A stretch of 64,000 nt of DNA from Ilyonectria destructans. Taxonomy: Eukaryota; Ascomycota; Sordariomycetes; Hypocreales; Nectriaceae. Made by a program: the position numbers and the translations under genes. The stretch covers positions 2,480,001 to 2,544,000 of the forward strand of contig JAHEWK010000003.1 of assembly GCA_020740775.1 (NCBI GenBank). Direction: 5' to 3'. The notes under the pieces were generated by a model. The model worked only from the letters and a program-made list of their open reading frames with translations, was not told the DNA's origin and did not search any database. Below, piece by piece: positions 1 through 13,532 of this stretch (the first letter of the stretch is position 1; the number at the start of each line of letters is the position of its first letter).

Positions 1-1017
1 CGACCTCCGTTGTTGAGATCCCAGAAGGTCACATCTCCAGTGGCAGCTGTTGCAGTTGCCATAACACCGTCTTTTCGGCCATCGTGGCCGGCGCCCATAC
101 CATCAGTCCTGAAGGAGATGGAATTGACCGGGGCCGAGTCACTACCAGCCTCAATCTGCAAAACCCGCTTGTCGGTGAGGACATTAGTGATGACCAAGGG
201 ACCTTCGGAGTAGGCGATCGCGAGGTGGGAGAGGGCGGGACTCGGCTCTAGGCAAGTAACGGAACCGCAATCGGGGGATGGAGGGAGGATGGTATAGATG
301 AGTTTCCCGGTGCTGATATTCCAAATCTCAACCCAACCGTCCTTTCGACCCACAAAGACCTTGTTTAAGAAGGTAGGCATGGAGACGATACCACCAGTGA
401 TTTGGTTCCCGCCGTTGCTGGCAGCCATGGTCTGGATGGTCGTGTAGTGTTCGAAGGTGGCCGTCTTGAATACTTCGAGTCTGGTCAAGGCACAGGCAAC
501 AGTCCAGGTCCCCAGGACCAAGATCTGCCGGATAGGCTCATTCAAGTCGGAGGGTAGCTGGAGCTCGTCGACCTTCTTGCCCCTCTGGAAGACCCAGATA
601 CCTTGGGACTCGCCATTTTTCGATCCGCCCCATGCCGCAAAAATCTTTTCCTTCCAAGCGAGCGTCGCAGTGATGTCGGCAGGAGTCTGGGGTCGAGTGA
701 TGAAGACGAGGTTGAGGCCGCGACGGAGATCGTAGGTCTGGATTGATCTGCCAACCGAGGTGGAGATCTGAAAGGTGGTCTTGCCGAGGGGGATCGAGGT
801 GAATGGGACTCCGGTAGGAGAGACGAGGCCAACAGTCTATAGTCGGTTTGAGTCAGAATCACGGCACGACGTCACAATGGGCAGGGGAGGTTGGAAGAAA
901 GCATACTCGGAAGGGAGCGAAGATCCTAGAGGAATTAGAGGCGAGCTTTGTAGCATTAGCTGGTAGGGTCGTTTTCTGGCGCTTGACCAGCGGGCCATCG
1001 AGGTCGGAGTGAGGCAT
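1..1017 (-). CDS. UTP21: Utp21/WDR36-like U3 snoRNP WD40 protein, N-terminal part
   Basis: This is the 5' portion of a gene that runs off the left edge of the window. Exon 1 is 907-1017 (37 codons, starting MPHSDLDGPLVKRQK). The intron is 837-906 (GTATGC donor, CTATAG acceptor, phase 0), and exon 2 runs open from 836 to base 1. The N-terminus is basic and leads into an IFAPFR motif and then a region reading VGLVSPTGVPFTSIPLG, followed by a WD40-like segment with WVEIWNISTGK and VTFWDLNNGG blades. That arrangement matches Utp21 (WDR36 in animals), a scaffold of the U3 small-subunit processome needed for 18S rRNA maturation in the nucleolus. About 315 residues are visible out of roughly 900-1000 usual for the family. 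It diverges from the Vip1 gene with about 2.1 kb between the start codons. I am confident of the family; the C-terminal Utp21 domain lies outside the window. Confidence 0.85.
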
Positions 1018-3134
1018 CTTGACCTTGAGCGACACGGTTTATAGGAGGAACCTGCGCTTGTCACCGTTTGGCTATGTCATATGAGGCGGGTTGGTTGGTG
1101 AGGCTGCGACCACCTCCAGAAATTTTTGGCGGTGTCGCGGGAGGGCACATTTTCTGCCACTCCACCCACTTCCGCCCACTGCCACTCGCTGCTGCCCGCC
1201 AGACAACAGGCCTGAGAGGTTGCACTCAGGCGCTGTGGTTGGCTTAGCGTCCCTAGGGGCGGGCAGCCAACCAGAGGTCACCCACTGAAGGTCGAAAACC
1301 CAGCAGCCGCAGCACCTTCGCTCCAGAACCCACCACCGCACTGACCAATGAAGCAACCCCACCACCAGAACAGAGCTGGAATTGCGGGACCATCGATTAG
1401 CAAAGGCCAGAAGCACGAATACCAACAAACGGAGTGGAGAGGATGGAGATCGACGAACGACAGGTCAGACAGCGCGGAGGCAGGTACCGTGACGATTCGC
1501 ATCGGCAGGGGAGAGCGCCCAGTGGATCTCGGTAGGTGCGAAGGGCAAGAAGACAGACGTTGTCTCTGTACGTTAATACTGCGTACCTATTATTCGGAGT
1601 GTCTGAAAACAGTCGTTGGTTGGTCGAGTCACTGGGTGCAGTACCAGTCATCTGACGTCGATGTCTGCACTAGCACTACTAGGTATCTAATGCAACTCTC
1701 TACGAGACAACAGCAACGCAACTAAAGACCTCCAAGACAGGATAATCAAGGTCGAAACCCCTCCATCATCATTTGGCCGAGGCTCAACTCTACATACGGC
1801 ATGCACTCAGCACACCATCTGCATCCGCTCCCGGGCCACATGCTCATGCTCCCACATGCCACATCCACCATATCTCCTGGAGTACCATCGCCATCTTTAG
1901 ATGCTCGCCAGGATGCATGGCCGAGATGCAATGCTCGGCCCTCCAAAGGAAAGGAACGACCCGACCTCGTGGCCAGCCCGCTCGCCCTGGATGGATGCAG
2001 CTGGCCCAATGGCGCCCCTTCAATTCAAGCTTAGCTGAGCCGGCGCCGTTATGTATGCGTTGCAACCAAGACGCACCACTCTCCAGGCCGGATCCATGAC
2101 GACGGAGTGGCACCCTTCCTCCCTCCGTGTGAAAGCCGGCTGTCTCACATAATTACTCGAACTCGCTCACGCACTGTCTTCATCGCCCGCAAGTCTAATT
2201 AGGGAGGGAGGGCATGTCTCCTCCCTCCACGAGAACAAGCGCCGCACACCATCGTTGCCGCATCCAACCAAACAAAGACGCAAACCACCATTCTCCTTGC
2301 GGCCCCTTGTCTCCCGAGACCGTCTTGTATCTCCCTCCGACCGCGAGAGTTCTCTGGAGGCCTTTGTGTGGCCCCCCTACCCAGTTGACCCTCCCTCTTC
2401 GCCCCCCGCCATCCCAACAGTCCAGGGATCCAGATACCTTAGGTCCCCGCCAGCGGGCCTAGAAGACCAGAAGTCCCAGGTGCCAGTCTCTTGATCAGTG
2501 ATCGTGACTGATAAAAAAAACCCCCCCGACGACGGGAGAATCGCTTTCAGGCTGTATAAGCGCCCCAACCCTGCATCTGAGTCCCTACTAGGTGGCCCTA
2601 TTATTCCCATGTCCCAGTCTCAGGAATCAGTCACCTTGGCAGGTATTTCGCCACGCCGTGGCAATTTCTAGCGCGCTGCGTCATCGCAACCGCTGATTCG
2701 GCCCCCAGGCGAACAAGAAAAAATGTGCCACCCCTAACTTACCCTCTTCAGTGAGGTGACCTGCATTGGCGGGAACCCACTCTACAACGGCCATTGAGAC
2801 GAAGCGGTCGCGACCTTGACGGTCCAGGTGCGGCTAATCCCAATCGCATCTCGAGCTACCGAGACCTGGTGTTCCGTGTCCGTCCCGCCGGATGCAGGCG
2901 CTCTGAGACACGAGCCAGCCAGAATCCCGATGACGGTCGAGCCTGAACTTGATAAACTTCGCTCGCCCCGAACCAAAAGCTTAGAAGCCCCAAAATCAAA
3001 TCAATCACTCCCAACACGTAAGCTCTAAGCTCCAAGCTCCAGCCTCTCAGCAGTCCCAAGATATAGGCTCTTGACTCGAGGCTCCAGTCACCCGGCCTTT
3101 AGCTTGTCCCGCCAAACGGCACACAACGCACACA
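1018..3134. other. Divergent intergenic region UTP21 / VIP1
   Basis: No convincing gene. All open frames here are short, mutually overlapping and without family resemblance. The stretch from about 2700 to 3134 probably holds the VIP1 leader: it becomes rich in short CA/CT tracts before the ATG at 3135, whose context (cacacaATGG) is good. The rest is taken to be shared promoter space for the two diverging genes. Confidence 0.5.
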
Positions 3135-6100
3135 ATGGATGCCATGGATATCGACACAATAGGCGCCGTAGACCGACCGGGCCCGAATTCTGCTGGTACC
3201 ATCGGCGCCGTAGATAACCCAACCCACTCGGCTAGCCCCTCCGACGACGCTTCTCCCGACTTTTCTCGCCGCCCGCCTACTTCTGTTTCTCTCCCGCAGC
3301 CCCAGACCAGACTGTCCCGCCATCCCTCTCAATCGTCCTCATTGCCCCTCGCCAATTCCTTCGCCACCAGAAAGGGCCGCTGTGTTGAGCCCGGTACCTC
3401 GGACATCCACGCCCGCCGTACCAGTTGCTCCATCCCACCACCATCGTCCACGTCCCTGAGGAGTCCGAGATCGGTACTCACCCGTACCCGTGGGGAGTCT
3501 ACGGCCTCAGACGCCTGGAGCGAAGACCTGGCACTAGCCGACTCCCAGCAAGCCCTTGGAGACGATCCCCACCTGCATAATCGCCTGTCCGCCGCCACCG
3601 ACAACTTTCACACCGTCTTGCCGGAGCCTCTGCCAAACTCGAAGTCTCCCTCCTCCGATCCCCAGACCAACAGGCTCTCGGGAAACTCACTCTATTCCCT
3701 AGCCTCAGCTCGGGGCGTCATCACACCTTCAACCTCTGGGCACGGATCAGAATTTGGGACACCTCCTCGCTCAGTGACTGGTTTTATGCCCCCGTCCAAG
3801 AGCATCGGGCAATCCCAATCCGAAGCTGGAATCTCGAACGTCACCGTCACCACCTCTTCAACCGCTCACTCGAACCAACCAGGCGGGGGATACCATCACC
3901 TGGCCCCGCGTGATTCTCATTCACAGTCACTAGACTTGAGAAGACGACCCCACCGTGCCGAAACAATGCAGAATAGCACGCCCAACCTGCGCTCCCAGCC
4001 CGACCGGTCCCGCAGTCGGGCCAAGAGGCGGTTCAGCGGGAGCACCGCAACAAGCAGCCACAGCCCAAGCAGTGATCGGGGCCCTCATCACCGCGAGAAG
4101 GAAGACGGTAAGCTCCTCTGTCTCTGGATTGAACAACTGCCACATATCTCGGAAGCCCTCCTAACACCAAGCAGTAAAACCGGCACGCTGGGGCGTCATT
4201 GGCGTCTGTGCGCTTGATGTTAAGGCCAGAAGCAAGCCTAGCAGGACCATCCTGAACAGGCTCATCGCCAATCGCGAATTTGATGTCGTCGTTTTCGGCG
4301 ACAAAGTTATTCTTGACGAAGGTATGTTTACTCAGGAGAGAAGTCGCATTGTAAGAATTATACTAATCTACATGTTTCAGAGGTTGAGAATTGGCCCATA
4401 TGGTGAGTCTCTAGCCCCTCGGTGAGCTGAAATAGAATAGTGGCGTGCATCGGCCATCTGCAATAGGCACGTGCTGTCTTTCCTGTTACGATCACTGACA
4501 GCTCCCAGCGACTACCTCATCTCCTTCTACTCCGACGGCTTCCCTCTCGATAAAGCCATTGCGTATGTCAAGGCGCGCAAGCCTTTTTGTGTCAACGATG
4601 TGCCTATGCAGCAGATCCTCTGGGATCGCCGCGTCTGCCTGCATTTGCTCGACAAAATCCAGGTCCGCACACCGAAGCGCCTCGAGGTGAGCCGTGATGG
4701 CGGCCCCCAGATGCTCACCCCGGAAGTGGCCAAGCACATCAAGGATATATCCGGCGTCACCTTGGAACCAGTCGACCCGAAAAATTTCCTACCTCCCCGC
4801 AAGGTAGAATTGCTCGAAGATGGCGATGTTCTAAGTGTCGATGGCCAGCTACTAAAGAAGCCATTCGTAGAAAAGCCAACCAGCGGCGAGGACCATAATA
4901 TCATCATCTACTTTCCCAAGAGCGGCGGCGGCGGCGCACGCAAGCTCTTCAGAAAAATTGGGAACAAGAGCTCCGACTTCATCCCTGAACTTATCGTTCC
5001 GCGAGCGATAACCGAACCCAACAGCAGCTACCTCTACGAAAGCTTTATGCAGGTCGATAATGCCGAAGATGTCAAGGCATATACTGTCGGACCCAGCTAT
5101 TGCCATGCGGAAACTCGGAAGAGCCCCGTTGTTGACGGAGTCGTCAGAAGGAACACACACGGAAAGGAATTGCGCTATGTCACTGCATTGAGCACCGAGG
5201 AGAAAGAAGTAGCAAGCAAGATCTCAACCGCATTTGGCCAGAGAGTGTGTGGCTTTGATCTCTTGCGTGCATCCGGTAAGAGTTATGTGATCGATGTCAA
5301 TGGTTGGAGCTTCGTCAAGGACAATGACGAGTACTACGACCATTCAGCAAGCATTCTCAAGGATATGTTCATCAAGGAGAAGCTTCGTCGTGGCGGTGTC
5401 ACTCCGCCCATTCCCTCACCTGCCCCGTCAGATACAGACCCCTTCACGCGTGCCTCCAACGCATTCAAGGATCGCGAGCAAGCCCATATCCCAGCCGCGA
5501 ATGGAAACAGGAACTCGACCATGTCAACCAATGGGGCCGATACTCAAAGCATCGATTCATCCCGACGCGTTCCCAGCGGGACTGCATCCCCTTTCCCTAC
5601 GGACAGTAGCCTACCATCGAAAGCCCAAGGGTCGACTACGCACCTGCCACCCCCTCTGGACCTGTCGATCCCTGGAGCAGTATCTGCATCTCCTGCAACC
5701 CAACAATCCTCGACTTCCACGGATCCACCTCCTTCAGAATCGCATGAAGACAGCATGCCAGCTCCACCACCCCCAAAGCATTCTTGGAAATTGAAGGGCA
5801 TGGTGTCTGTGATTCGACACGCAGACCGCACACCAAAGCAGAAATACAAATTCACATTCCATACGGAGCCATTCATTGCGCTTCTCAAGGGCCACCAGGA
5901 AGAAGTGCTGTTGATTGGCGAGGCCGCATTGGCAAGTGTGATACAAGCTGTCGATGTGGCATTCCAGGAAGATATTGAGGATCGATCAAAACTTCGATCT
6001 CTTCGCAATGTCCTGGTAAAAAAGGGTAGCTGGGCGGGCACGAAGGTACAAATCAAACCGATGTTCCGCAAGAAGAAGACCGAGCCCGTACCAGTCGTGG

Positions 6101-8092
6101 CTGAGATGCCGGACTTGACTGAGAATGTGGAGTCTACCGTAGTGGAGGATGAGGGCAATTTGTCTTCCAAGGAAGAACCACATCGAGCTCCCAAGCGCCA
6201 CGATTCACTCTCCGGCATGACTATGTCCAAGTTCACGGCCGCGGAGGAGAGCCTAGTCCTCGATAAGCTGCAGCTTATCGTCAAGTGGGGAGGAGAGCCA
6301 ACGCACTCGGCACGATACCAAGCCCAGGACCTCGGCGAGAGCATGCGCAACGATTTGATGCTGCTGAACAGGGACATTTTGGACGAGGTCCACGTATTTA
6401 GCAGCTCTGAGCGACGTGTAACAACGAGCGCACAGATATGGGCCGCTTCCTTTCTCGACAAGAAGGATATTCCCGAGGACCTTATCACGATCCGCAAGGA
6501 CCTTCTAGATGACTCGAATGCCGCGAAGGATGAGATGGACAAGGTCAAGAAAAAGTTGAAGGGGCTTCTGCGCAAGGGCAATGAGCGACCGGCCCAGTTT
6601 GCCTGGCCGGAAAACATGCCCGAGCCGTCCGAGGTGCAGACACGAGTTGTGCAGCTGATGAAGTTCCACCGTCGCGTCATGCACTACAACTACGGCAAGC
6701 TGTACAGCGGGGCTGTGACTTCTCTCAACGCCATTTCTAACCCGAGCACCGAGAAGTTGGGTGGAGATGGTTCGAGTTCATCCATCTCATCGTCGATCTC
6801 ACATGCCAACGCCGTCAACAACATTCAATCTCGGTGGTGCTGTGGTGAGGATGCGGAGCTGTTCAAGGAACGCTGGGAAAAGCTCTTCGCTGAGTTTTGC
6901 GACGGTGATAAGGTCGACCCTAGCAAGATCTCGGAACTCTATGATACAATGAAGTTCGATGCCCTACACAATCGCCAGTTCCTGGAGTGGGTGTACACCC
7001 CGCCCAGTCACATGCTAGAGGAGTATGGTTACGCGATTACGGAGGCAAAGCCCAAGGTATCAGAAGACAGCAAGTACTCGGAGGACCTCAAGTCGGAGAA
7101 GGCCCAGAACCCATCGCCTGATGGCTCGGACAAAGTCGACATGGGAAGCCGATCTGCCTCGGTCAAAAAACTTTTCAGGCGACGGTCCTTTCTCAACAAC
7201 CTTCGGCACTTCCACGAGGAGTCACCGCCGGAGCAATACTTCCGACTCTACAAAGGCACAAACCAAAGTACCGCTAAGGTGGACGCACGGAACGAGCCGT
7301 TGCAGGAGCTCTACCGGCTTGCAAAGATTCTCTTCGATTTTATCTGCCCCCAGGAGTACGGTATTTCGGATAGCGAGAAGCTCGAGATAGGCCTGCTTAC
7401 GTCACTGCCGCTCCTCAAGGAGATTGTTCAAGACCTAGAGGAGATGCAGGCATCCGATGATGCCAAGTCGTTCTTCTACTTTACCAAGGAGTCGCACATA
7501 TATACGCTGCTCAACTGCATCATTGAGGGTGGCATTGAGACCAAAATCAAGCGAAGCACGATCCCGGAGCTTGACTACCTCTCGCAGATCAGCTTCGAGC
7601 TCTACGAATCAGAGACTAAGACAACCATACACGGGTGTCCAGATGACGAGCCCACCTTCACGTACAGCATTCGCATTACCATCAGCCCAGGTTGCCACGT
7701 CTTCGATCCCCTGCATGTCCAGCTAGACAGCCGACATTGCATCGGATACGCACCCAGGCGGAGCTTGACGCCACACGCGGATTGGCTGCAGGTTATCAAG
7801 ACACTCCGGGCAAAGTTCAACCAGTAAGCTTTCCGTTAATGCACACTCCTTACCCGTGACATATCAACTAACTCAGCTGTGCAGGGTCAAACTGCCCAAG
7901 ACATTCCTGGCGGTGAACCTGTCTGATGCTTTCACATTCGAGGAGAACGAGCGACAGGGAAGCGACAATGATGTGCTTGAGATGAAGGTGGCAGCACATA
8001 AGCACTTCGGGCCCGAATCGACCAGGCCGAATGAGGACAATGATATTGTCATGGGTAATGGAACCGAGGATAACAAAGAGGCCAATCCTTAA
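3135..8092 (+). CDS. VIP1: Vip1/Asp1 (PPIP5K) inositol hexakisphosphate kinase-phosphatase
   Basis: Bifunctional enzyme that makes 1-pyrophosphorylated inositol phosphates (1-InsP7/InsP8) through an ATP-grasp kinase and removes them with a histidine-acid-phosphatase domain. Five exons: 3135-4107, 4175-4321, 4381-4402, 4509-7823 and 7885-8092. Every junction is GT-AG and in phase; the total is 1554 residues. Residues 1-324 are a Ser/Pro-rich, low-complexity extension. The kinase domain begins near residue 325 (RWGVIGVCALDVK), continues through VENWPICDYLISFY across the tiny 22-nt exon 3, and contains DHNIIIYFPKSGGGG and VCGFDLLRASGKSYVIDVNG. The phosphatase domain starts with RHADRTPK (R817, H818), which keeps the catalytic RHxxR, and ends with SPGCHVFDP near residue 1440. 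A Ser/Thr/Pro-rich linker joins the two domains. Family members act in phosphate sensing, microtubule dynamics and hyphal polarity. Both domains look intact. Confidence 0.93.
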
Positions 8093-10294
8093 GCCGCAGA
8101 ATAGTGGCTGGTTGGTACAAGCTCGCGTATCCGAAGACACTTTAGGGTAGGGCTTTTTGGACATGATTGTTGTCCACACTAGTTCGCCGCACGACTCTTC
8201 GCCAAACCGGCGAAATTCTTGGAACGTGATCCATGCCGCGTCTAGGGGCGAGAACGAGAACGAGGGGGAAGGCATTGTCATCATTTCTCGTTCGTCAAAC
8301 TGTCATTAGGGACAGATCATGAGATACACAAGACGGGCCGGCTCGGCAGCGAATAGATCAGTAGCTTAATAGAGAAAAAAAAATGATACATCGCAGTGTC
8401 CATATGGGTAATAGGGTGATAAAAAGACGTGCGTCAGGCGTAATCATCCAGGGTGGCCATGAAAGTACGGAAGGGTGCCCCTTTGCCTGCGGAACCGTCA
8501 TCGCCAATGTCGAGTACGCAACATGCAGGGACGGGATATTAGCGGGAGACACTACTGCACTCACTCGCATGTGTCAGTGACTGAGATTGGACAAGTGACA
8601 GATGTCCTCACGACGTGCCTCAGCTGAGGAAGGCAGGCGGAAACGCACTGGTGGCGTTTTGGAGATATTAGCGTGGTTGGAGAGCAACGAGACGGGATTG
8701 GTGTAGGAGGTCACCATTGTCACTTGTTCCATGAGGGTACTGTACGATCCCGCGAGGGTGCGAAGGGCCGGAAATCTGGGTCACCGCCACAAGCCGATCC
8801 TCTCAAGTGGACGAGCTTCCCCTGAAACCTGCACCGAGGATATGGGCGCGGAATCGGACTCCTTTCGACTGGGGTCTAGTGTCATAGCATGCCATGTGGT
8901 GGCATCACCAAATCCTCTCCGTCGGGAAACGCTACGTGATGAGAGGAGACAAAACAGTGGGGGTGTTCTCGCAAGCCAGGCCTAGAATGGGGCGATTCTG
9001 TGGGGGGGCGAAGAGGCGCAACGACAGGGCGGTAAGCTCCGCCGGGAACGATGTTCGACGGGGCCTTCTGGAAATCGGGAGACCCACAGGAAGTGCTTTT
9101 GTGGTCTGTTGGAGGGGGTTCCGTCGCCTCATTGAGGACATGGCTGGCTGGTACGTAGTTTGAGGAAATTGCGCTTGCTGCACCGACCGGTGGGAAAAGG
9201 GTTTCGACTACGGAGACGGGTTCTAGGATGGCGGACTTGTCCAGGATTGGCGGAAGGCGATGGTCATGATGGAATATTCCGTTGTTGTCTCGACGCACTC
9301 AAGAGATGACTCCACTGTCAAGACAAGACAGTAGCCGCAATTAAGTGGACCCGGGCCTGATCGTAAGATGAAGCGTGTGGGAGTAGGCATCGTACAGGGA
9401 GGGGCGTCTGTCAACTGGCGGACGACGTCACTGAAAGGCTGTCCAGGGCAGGGTCAAGGGCGACGGGGGTTAAGACTGGCCAGTGAGATTTGAGGTCCTT
9501 CACTGACAGATTCGAGGCGGAGGCGTCTGCAGATGGGGAAATGCCATGCCCACCACCGGCAGATGCGCATGGGGCTGGCTGGACCTACAAAAGACCAACG
9601 GCGACGGCACGGCATTTGATCCGTTTCGGGATGAGTGGGAGATGGAGGCGTATTGGGACTGATAGTGTTTAGACGCCGGTCTTAGTTTCGGGCACTGGAC
9701 ACTGAGCGTCTCGTATCGATTGAAAAGAGACATTGCACATCAAATCTTCTGCTATCTTTAGCCGGGGTTTCAAAACGAGGCGATGCCATCTCCTTTGACC
9801 GAGGAACCCGTGTAAGTGCGAAGGGTTGTGCGCCTCGCGGATTGATGGAGCCATGTCTCACGGGAGGCGGCCACGCCGGATGCCGCAGCACGGCGTCGGT
9901 TTCAGCAGCTAACGACGGGGAGCTGCCGGGTTGGTCCAAGCTGAGGCGGCCATTGACGCCGACACCGCGTGGAATTTGAAAGTATGATGTGTGCGGATCG
10001 AGTTTTGGACGTTGAATGGCCTGGTCGATGGCTGGCCCGGGACGGACGTGGGAGTGCGCCGTGCATCAAGTTTGGCAGTTGGCCGATGGCCGGGGTGGCG
10101 GGTCTCTTCCCGTCGCCGACTCCCATTTGAAGAGCGCAGGTGCAATCAATATACTGGGATTGCCCTTATGAGCTGGCGGCAGACCATAATGTATGGAGAA
10201 GCGGTAGCGCTGCCGTTATGGGGCAACCAGAAGGTTGTGTCGTGAACTCGTTTGTCAATTGACGAATCCGTCCCACGCAGCAGGTAGGTACGGA

Positions 10295-10309
10295 GGGGGG
10301 GGGGGGGGG
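10295..10309 (+). repeat. 15-base G homopolymer
   Basis: An uninterrupted run of fifteen G residues preceded by GGTAGGTACGGA. The local G-rich context could fold as a G-quadruplex on the plus strand. Exact length is prone to sequencing error. Confidence 0.7.
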
Positions 10310-13300
10310 CAAAAGACCCTGGGAGGGTCGCATGGCCTGCAAGTCAGCAGGTTTGACGACGAGAGAAGAGACCAGAAAGCTACGTTGTGTCGAAAAGAGC
10401 AAACAAGACGTGACAAGGGACAAAAACCGGTAGACCGGATAATTCGAGATGCAGACAGGGCGAACATGGGATATGGTCGATCGGTGATGGAGACAACAAG
10501 GACCAGACGCCTAGGACCAGCTGACAAGGACCAGCAGCGAAAGCCTACCATGTCGTTTCTCTGACTGACGGTGTGCACCTCTTGTTGTCTCACGCGCTGT
10601 GCTGGTCAACGTACTATGATACGAATGCGTGGGGAATAGCAAGCGTGGTGTCTCCCTGACCCCGGCGGCCGGAAGCGAGCCCATTTGTTTGCCAACCTGG
10701 AAAAGGTTGTTGATGCTGGGGGGGCTTAGGTTTGCGGGATGCGATTCGCGGTCCGCGGTCTGCGGCTCACAGGTTATGATTGGTGGCGAAGCCGTGATTA
10801 GGATGACGACGAGGAACCACGTAAGTTTGGGGGGTCTGAGAGTATGTGAGTATGCAAGTCTAGGAGAGGTAGGGATGTGAGCGGGAGTGGAAGCGACATG
10901 GAAAACATTTGTCGTAGGGCGAGGCGCGGAAACGGGGGTTAAGTGGATGTGGTGGATGTGGTGGATGCGCCCTCCGGCGCACGGAGAGTAGCAGTGGAGG
11001 TGGCTGAGGAATGAACGGCTCCCAGTGGACTCTTGCCATTGCAACAGAGGAGCGAGGAGGCAGTCGCTGGACGAAAGAGGAAGTAGGTCCTAAGCAAAGG
11101 GCTCTTGCGCCGGTGCATCTCGCTGAAAGGGGATATTCGAAAAATCAGACCATACAACAGTAATAAGTCAACAACCAAAGAAAAAAGCCCCCGTGTCTGC
11201 ATCAAGTAAAGTACCGGACAAACACGGACGCAGTTGAGGAGGGACGCATTGCGCACGCACCCGCCAACTACCATTGATGCCTCCGAGCAAGGAGCCGGAC
11301 GACCCAAAGCCACATGTCAGGGCAACTGGCATTGCATTGACATCAACCTGACGTCTTAGACGGTTATCCGTCAGCCTCGGGCCGTGGGGGGCAAACACAC
11401 CCGCAGGATCACAGGGACAGGCCCGGCAAGCGGCTAAGTAGAATCTGCTATAGTGCCGAGATGACATAACGACCAGCGGCCATGAGCTGAGGCGGTGAAT
11501 GCCGGACTTGTCTCAACATGATATCCGTGAGTTTATGACAGCGTTTCGGGACAATGTTGGGGGACACATTGACCTGGAATTTGACAACGGCCCTGGTCAT
11601 ATGCAGTGCTTGGTGGATGGTGAGAGCCGTGCACTCGCCCCAACGTCCATGCCGGCCTCGCGTTCTCGTTCCCACGTTATGCAGACGACTGCGACAACAG
11701 GAAAACGAGGAAACAGGAAAGAAACAGGGGCGTATCGACCCGGACCACGTCTTCCCTCGGCTTCGCTCTTTGTGTTGTGACGAAACTGCAAGCTGTTGCA
11801 GCGTGCACCAGTACCGGTGGTCGGTGGCCGGTGAATGATGCCTGCATCAGAGGGTGGTAACTGCGAGCAATCGCAAACAGCCTGACCAATAGCGAGGCGT
11901 CCTGGTCTGGCGGCAACAAGTCGTGGCATCTGACAGATCTGGTCCTCTGCCCCGTCGGGGCGCAGATTGATAGCTGGGCTCGGCTCTGCGTGACATCAAC
12001 GGACTTGTCGATTTCCCGTTATACCTACAGTCTTAGCCCCCCCAAACGCTTGTAGTCGCCGATGAGGATGGGGCGTGAGGATGAGCCCGGGATCGAGCCG
12101 ACCGATCACTTCATCCTGCGCCAAACAAAATGATGTACCGTACCGTGCCGTCCCTCGCCTCACCCGCGTCGCCTCGCCGCTCCCTACTCCCTCCGGACCA
12201 TCTACCCGTGATTCAAAGGGTGTGGGGGGGTAAGTGGGCACAGCGGCGGCGGCCCCGGGAGAGGGGCAGTAAAAAGCAAGTCTGCCGTTGATTGCAAAAG
12301 GACAACTGAAATCCATTCCCATCAAAACGAAAGCTGCTGGGGTGACATGTCAGACGGGGACCGGGATTCGTTGTTGTCGAGCCGCACAAGCTGCCCGATT
12401 ACAAACAGGGAGAAGCAAAGAGGTCGGTCGTCTTTAGGTTTCCCCCCCAGTGCGGCGTCACGATGAGGTCGCCTAGTTCCGGCTTCAAGGTTCACCCCGT
12501 CCCAGAGGCCCATAGGTTCGTGGAGACTGGACCCACGCCAGCTGGGCTGATGGCGACATCGAAAGACTGCTACGGGCATTAGGATGGGGCAGGATTCACC
12601 ATTAGAAGGGCTACGAGAACGGTCGATGGCAGTGTCAGACAACGTAGTGCCGGACCGGACTTGGGTGCCGGGATGAATTGGCCGTGATAGCCAGCATTAT
12701 CAGCTGTCAGTGGGAGAGCCGAGCCATGACTGAGATGACTATTACGATGTACCTGGACCGAAGAGCGGGCGACCCAAGGGACCGTAATAGTATATGTTAT
12801 GGCAATCCTTGCCATGCCGATCCAAGGCACCGGTCTACCTGGTCACAAAATCCCATATCGGACAGGGCAATTATAGGGCAATTGTAGGGCAATTGCAAGG
12901 CAGAGGTGGGTATCTTTTCGCGGGACCAGGTCGCTTTTCTGGGTACGACAGGCATTAGGCCGTTGGGATGCGCGGCATGGCATACCGACATGACATGGAA
13001 TGCACGGAGAACTTGGGAGGAAGATTGTAGACGACGGTTGAGAGCCAGGGTGCAGTACAGCGCTGTGTAGACCGGGAACTGTCAGTTTAACAGTTTGGGT
13101 CAGACCGAGACTCCAGCATTCGAGCGACATCGCCATGGTGAGCGACAAGTGCAATGCCGCCGTTGTCTCATTCATTTGTCAACAACCGTACCTTACCTGG
13201 GACGGCGACTGCGACTGCGACTGCGACCGCGGTCGGCACTCCTTCAATTCCGCTCGTCTTGCCCGCCAATCCTCCGTTCACCGAACGGCGAGCTGGACTG

Positions 13301-13474
13301 CCTCCAGTTGACATGCGTGCTTCCTACACCACTCCGCAGACACCCACCACCGCCACCACCCTGGCGCAACAGATGCTCCGCTCCCGCGACCACTTGGGGT
13401 CTCAGTCTGCCGCTGACTTCATGTTCTGCCTCTCCCGTCCCTTGTCTCGCCTTGGCTCTATCCTCCACCCCTAA

Positions 13475-13532
13475 AATCCCTACAAACCCTACGAATCTTA
13501 CAAACCCTACAAACCCTACATACCCTACAAGC
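13475..13532. repeat. Degenerate tandem 9-mer (ACAAACCCT-like)
   Basis: About six imperfect copies of ACAAACCCT / ACATACCCT in a row. The unit resembles a vertebrate/fungal telomeric CCCTAA strand but is 9 bp long and interrupted. It lies inside the gene-poor region, so a terminal telomere is not implied. It is best described as an interstitial minisatellite. Confidence 0.6.

Noticed and set aside
5544..6680. 378-codon open frame on the minus strand inside VIP1
   Set aside because: It is antisense to the conserved kinase-phosphatase linker and phosphatase start. Its Ser/Arg-rich composition is that of a shadow frame, and it has no family resemblance.
10511..11044. 177-codon minus-strand frame in the gene-poor region
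   Set aside because: Composition is His/Pro/Thr/Ser-rich with no motif, no splice support, and several competing frames of similar length.
11499..11780. 93-codon plus-strand frame starting MPDLSQHDIREFM
   Set aside because: The first half looks protein-like, but it overlaps equally long frames on both strands, has no splice or leader signals, and ends in low-complexity sequence.
13475..13532. Possible chromosome end (telomere)
   Set aside because: Sequence continues for 50 kb on one side and 13 kb on the other with normal genes, and the unit is 9 bp and degenerate.
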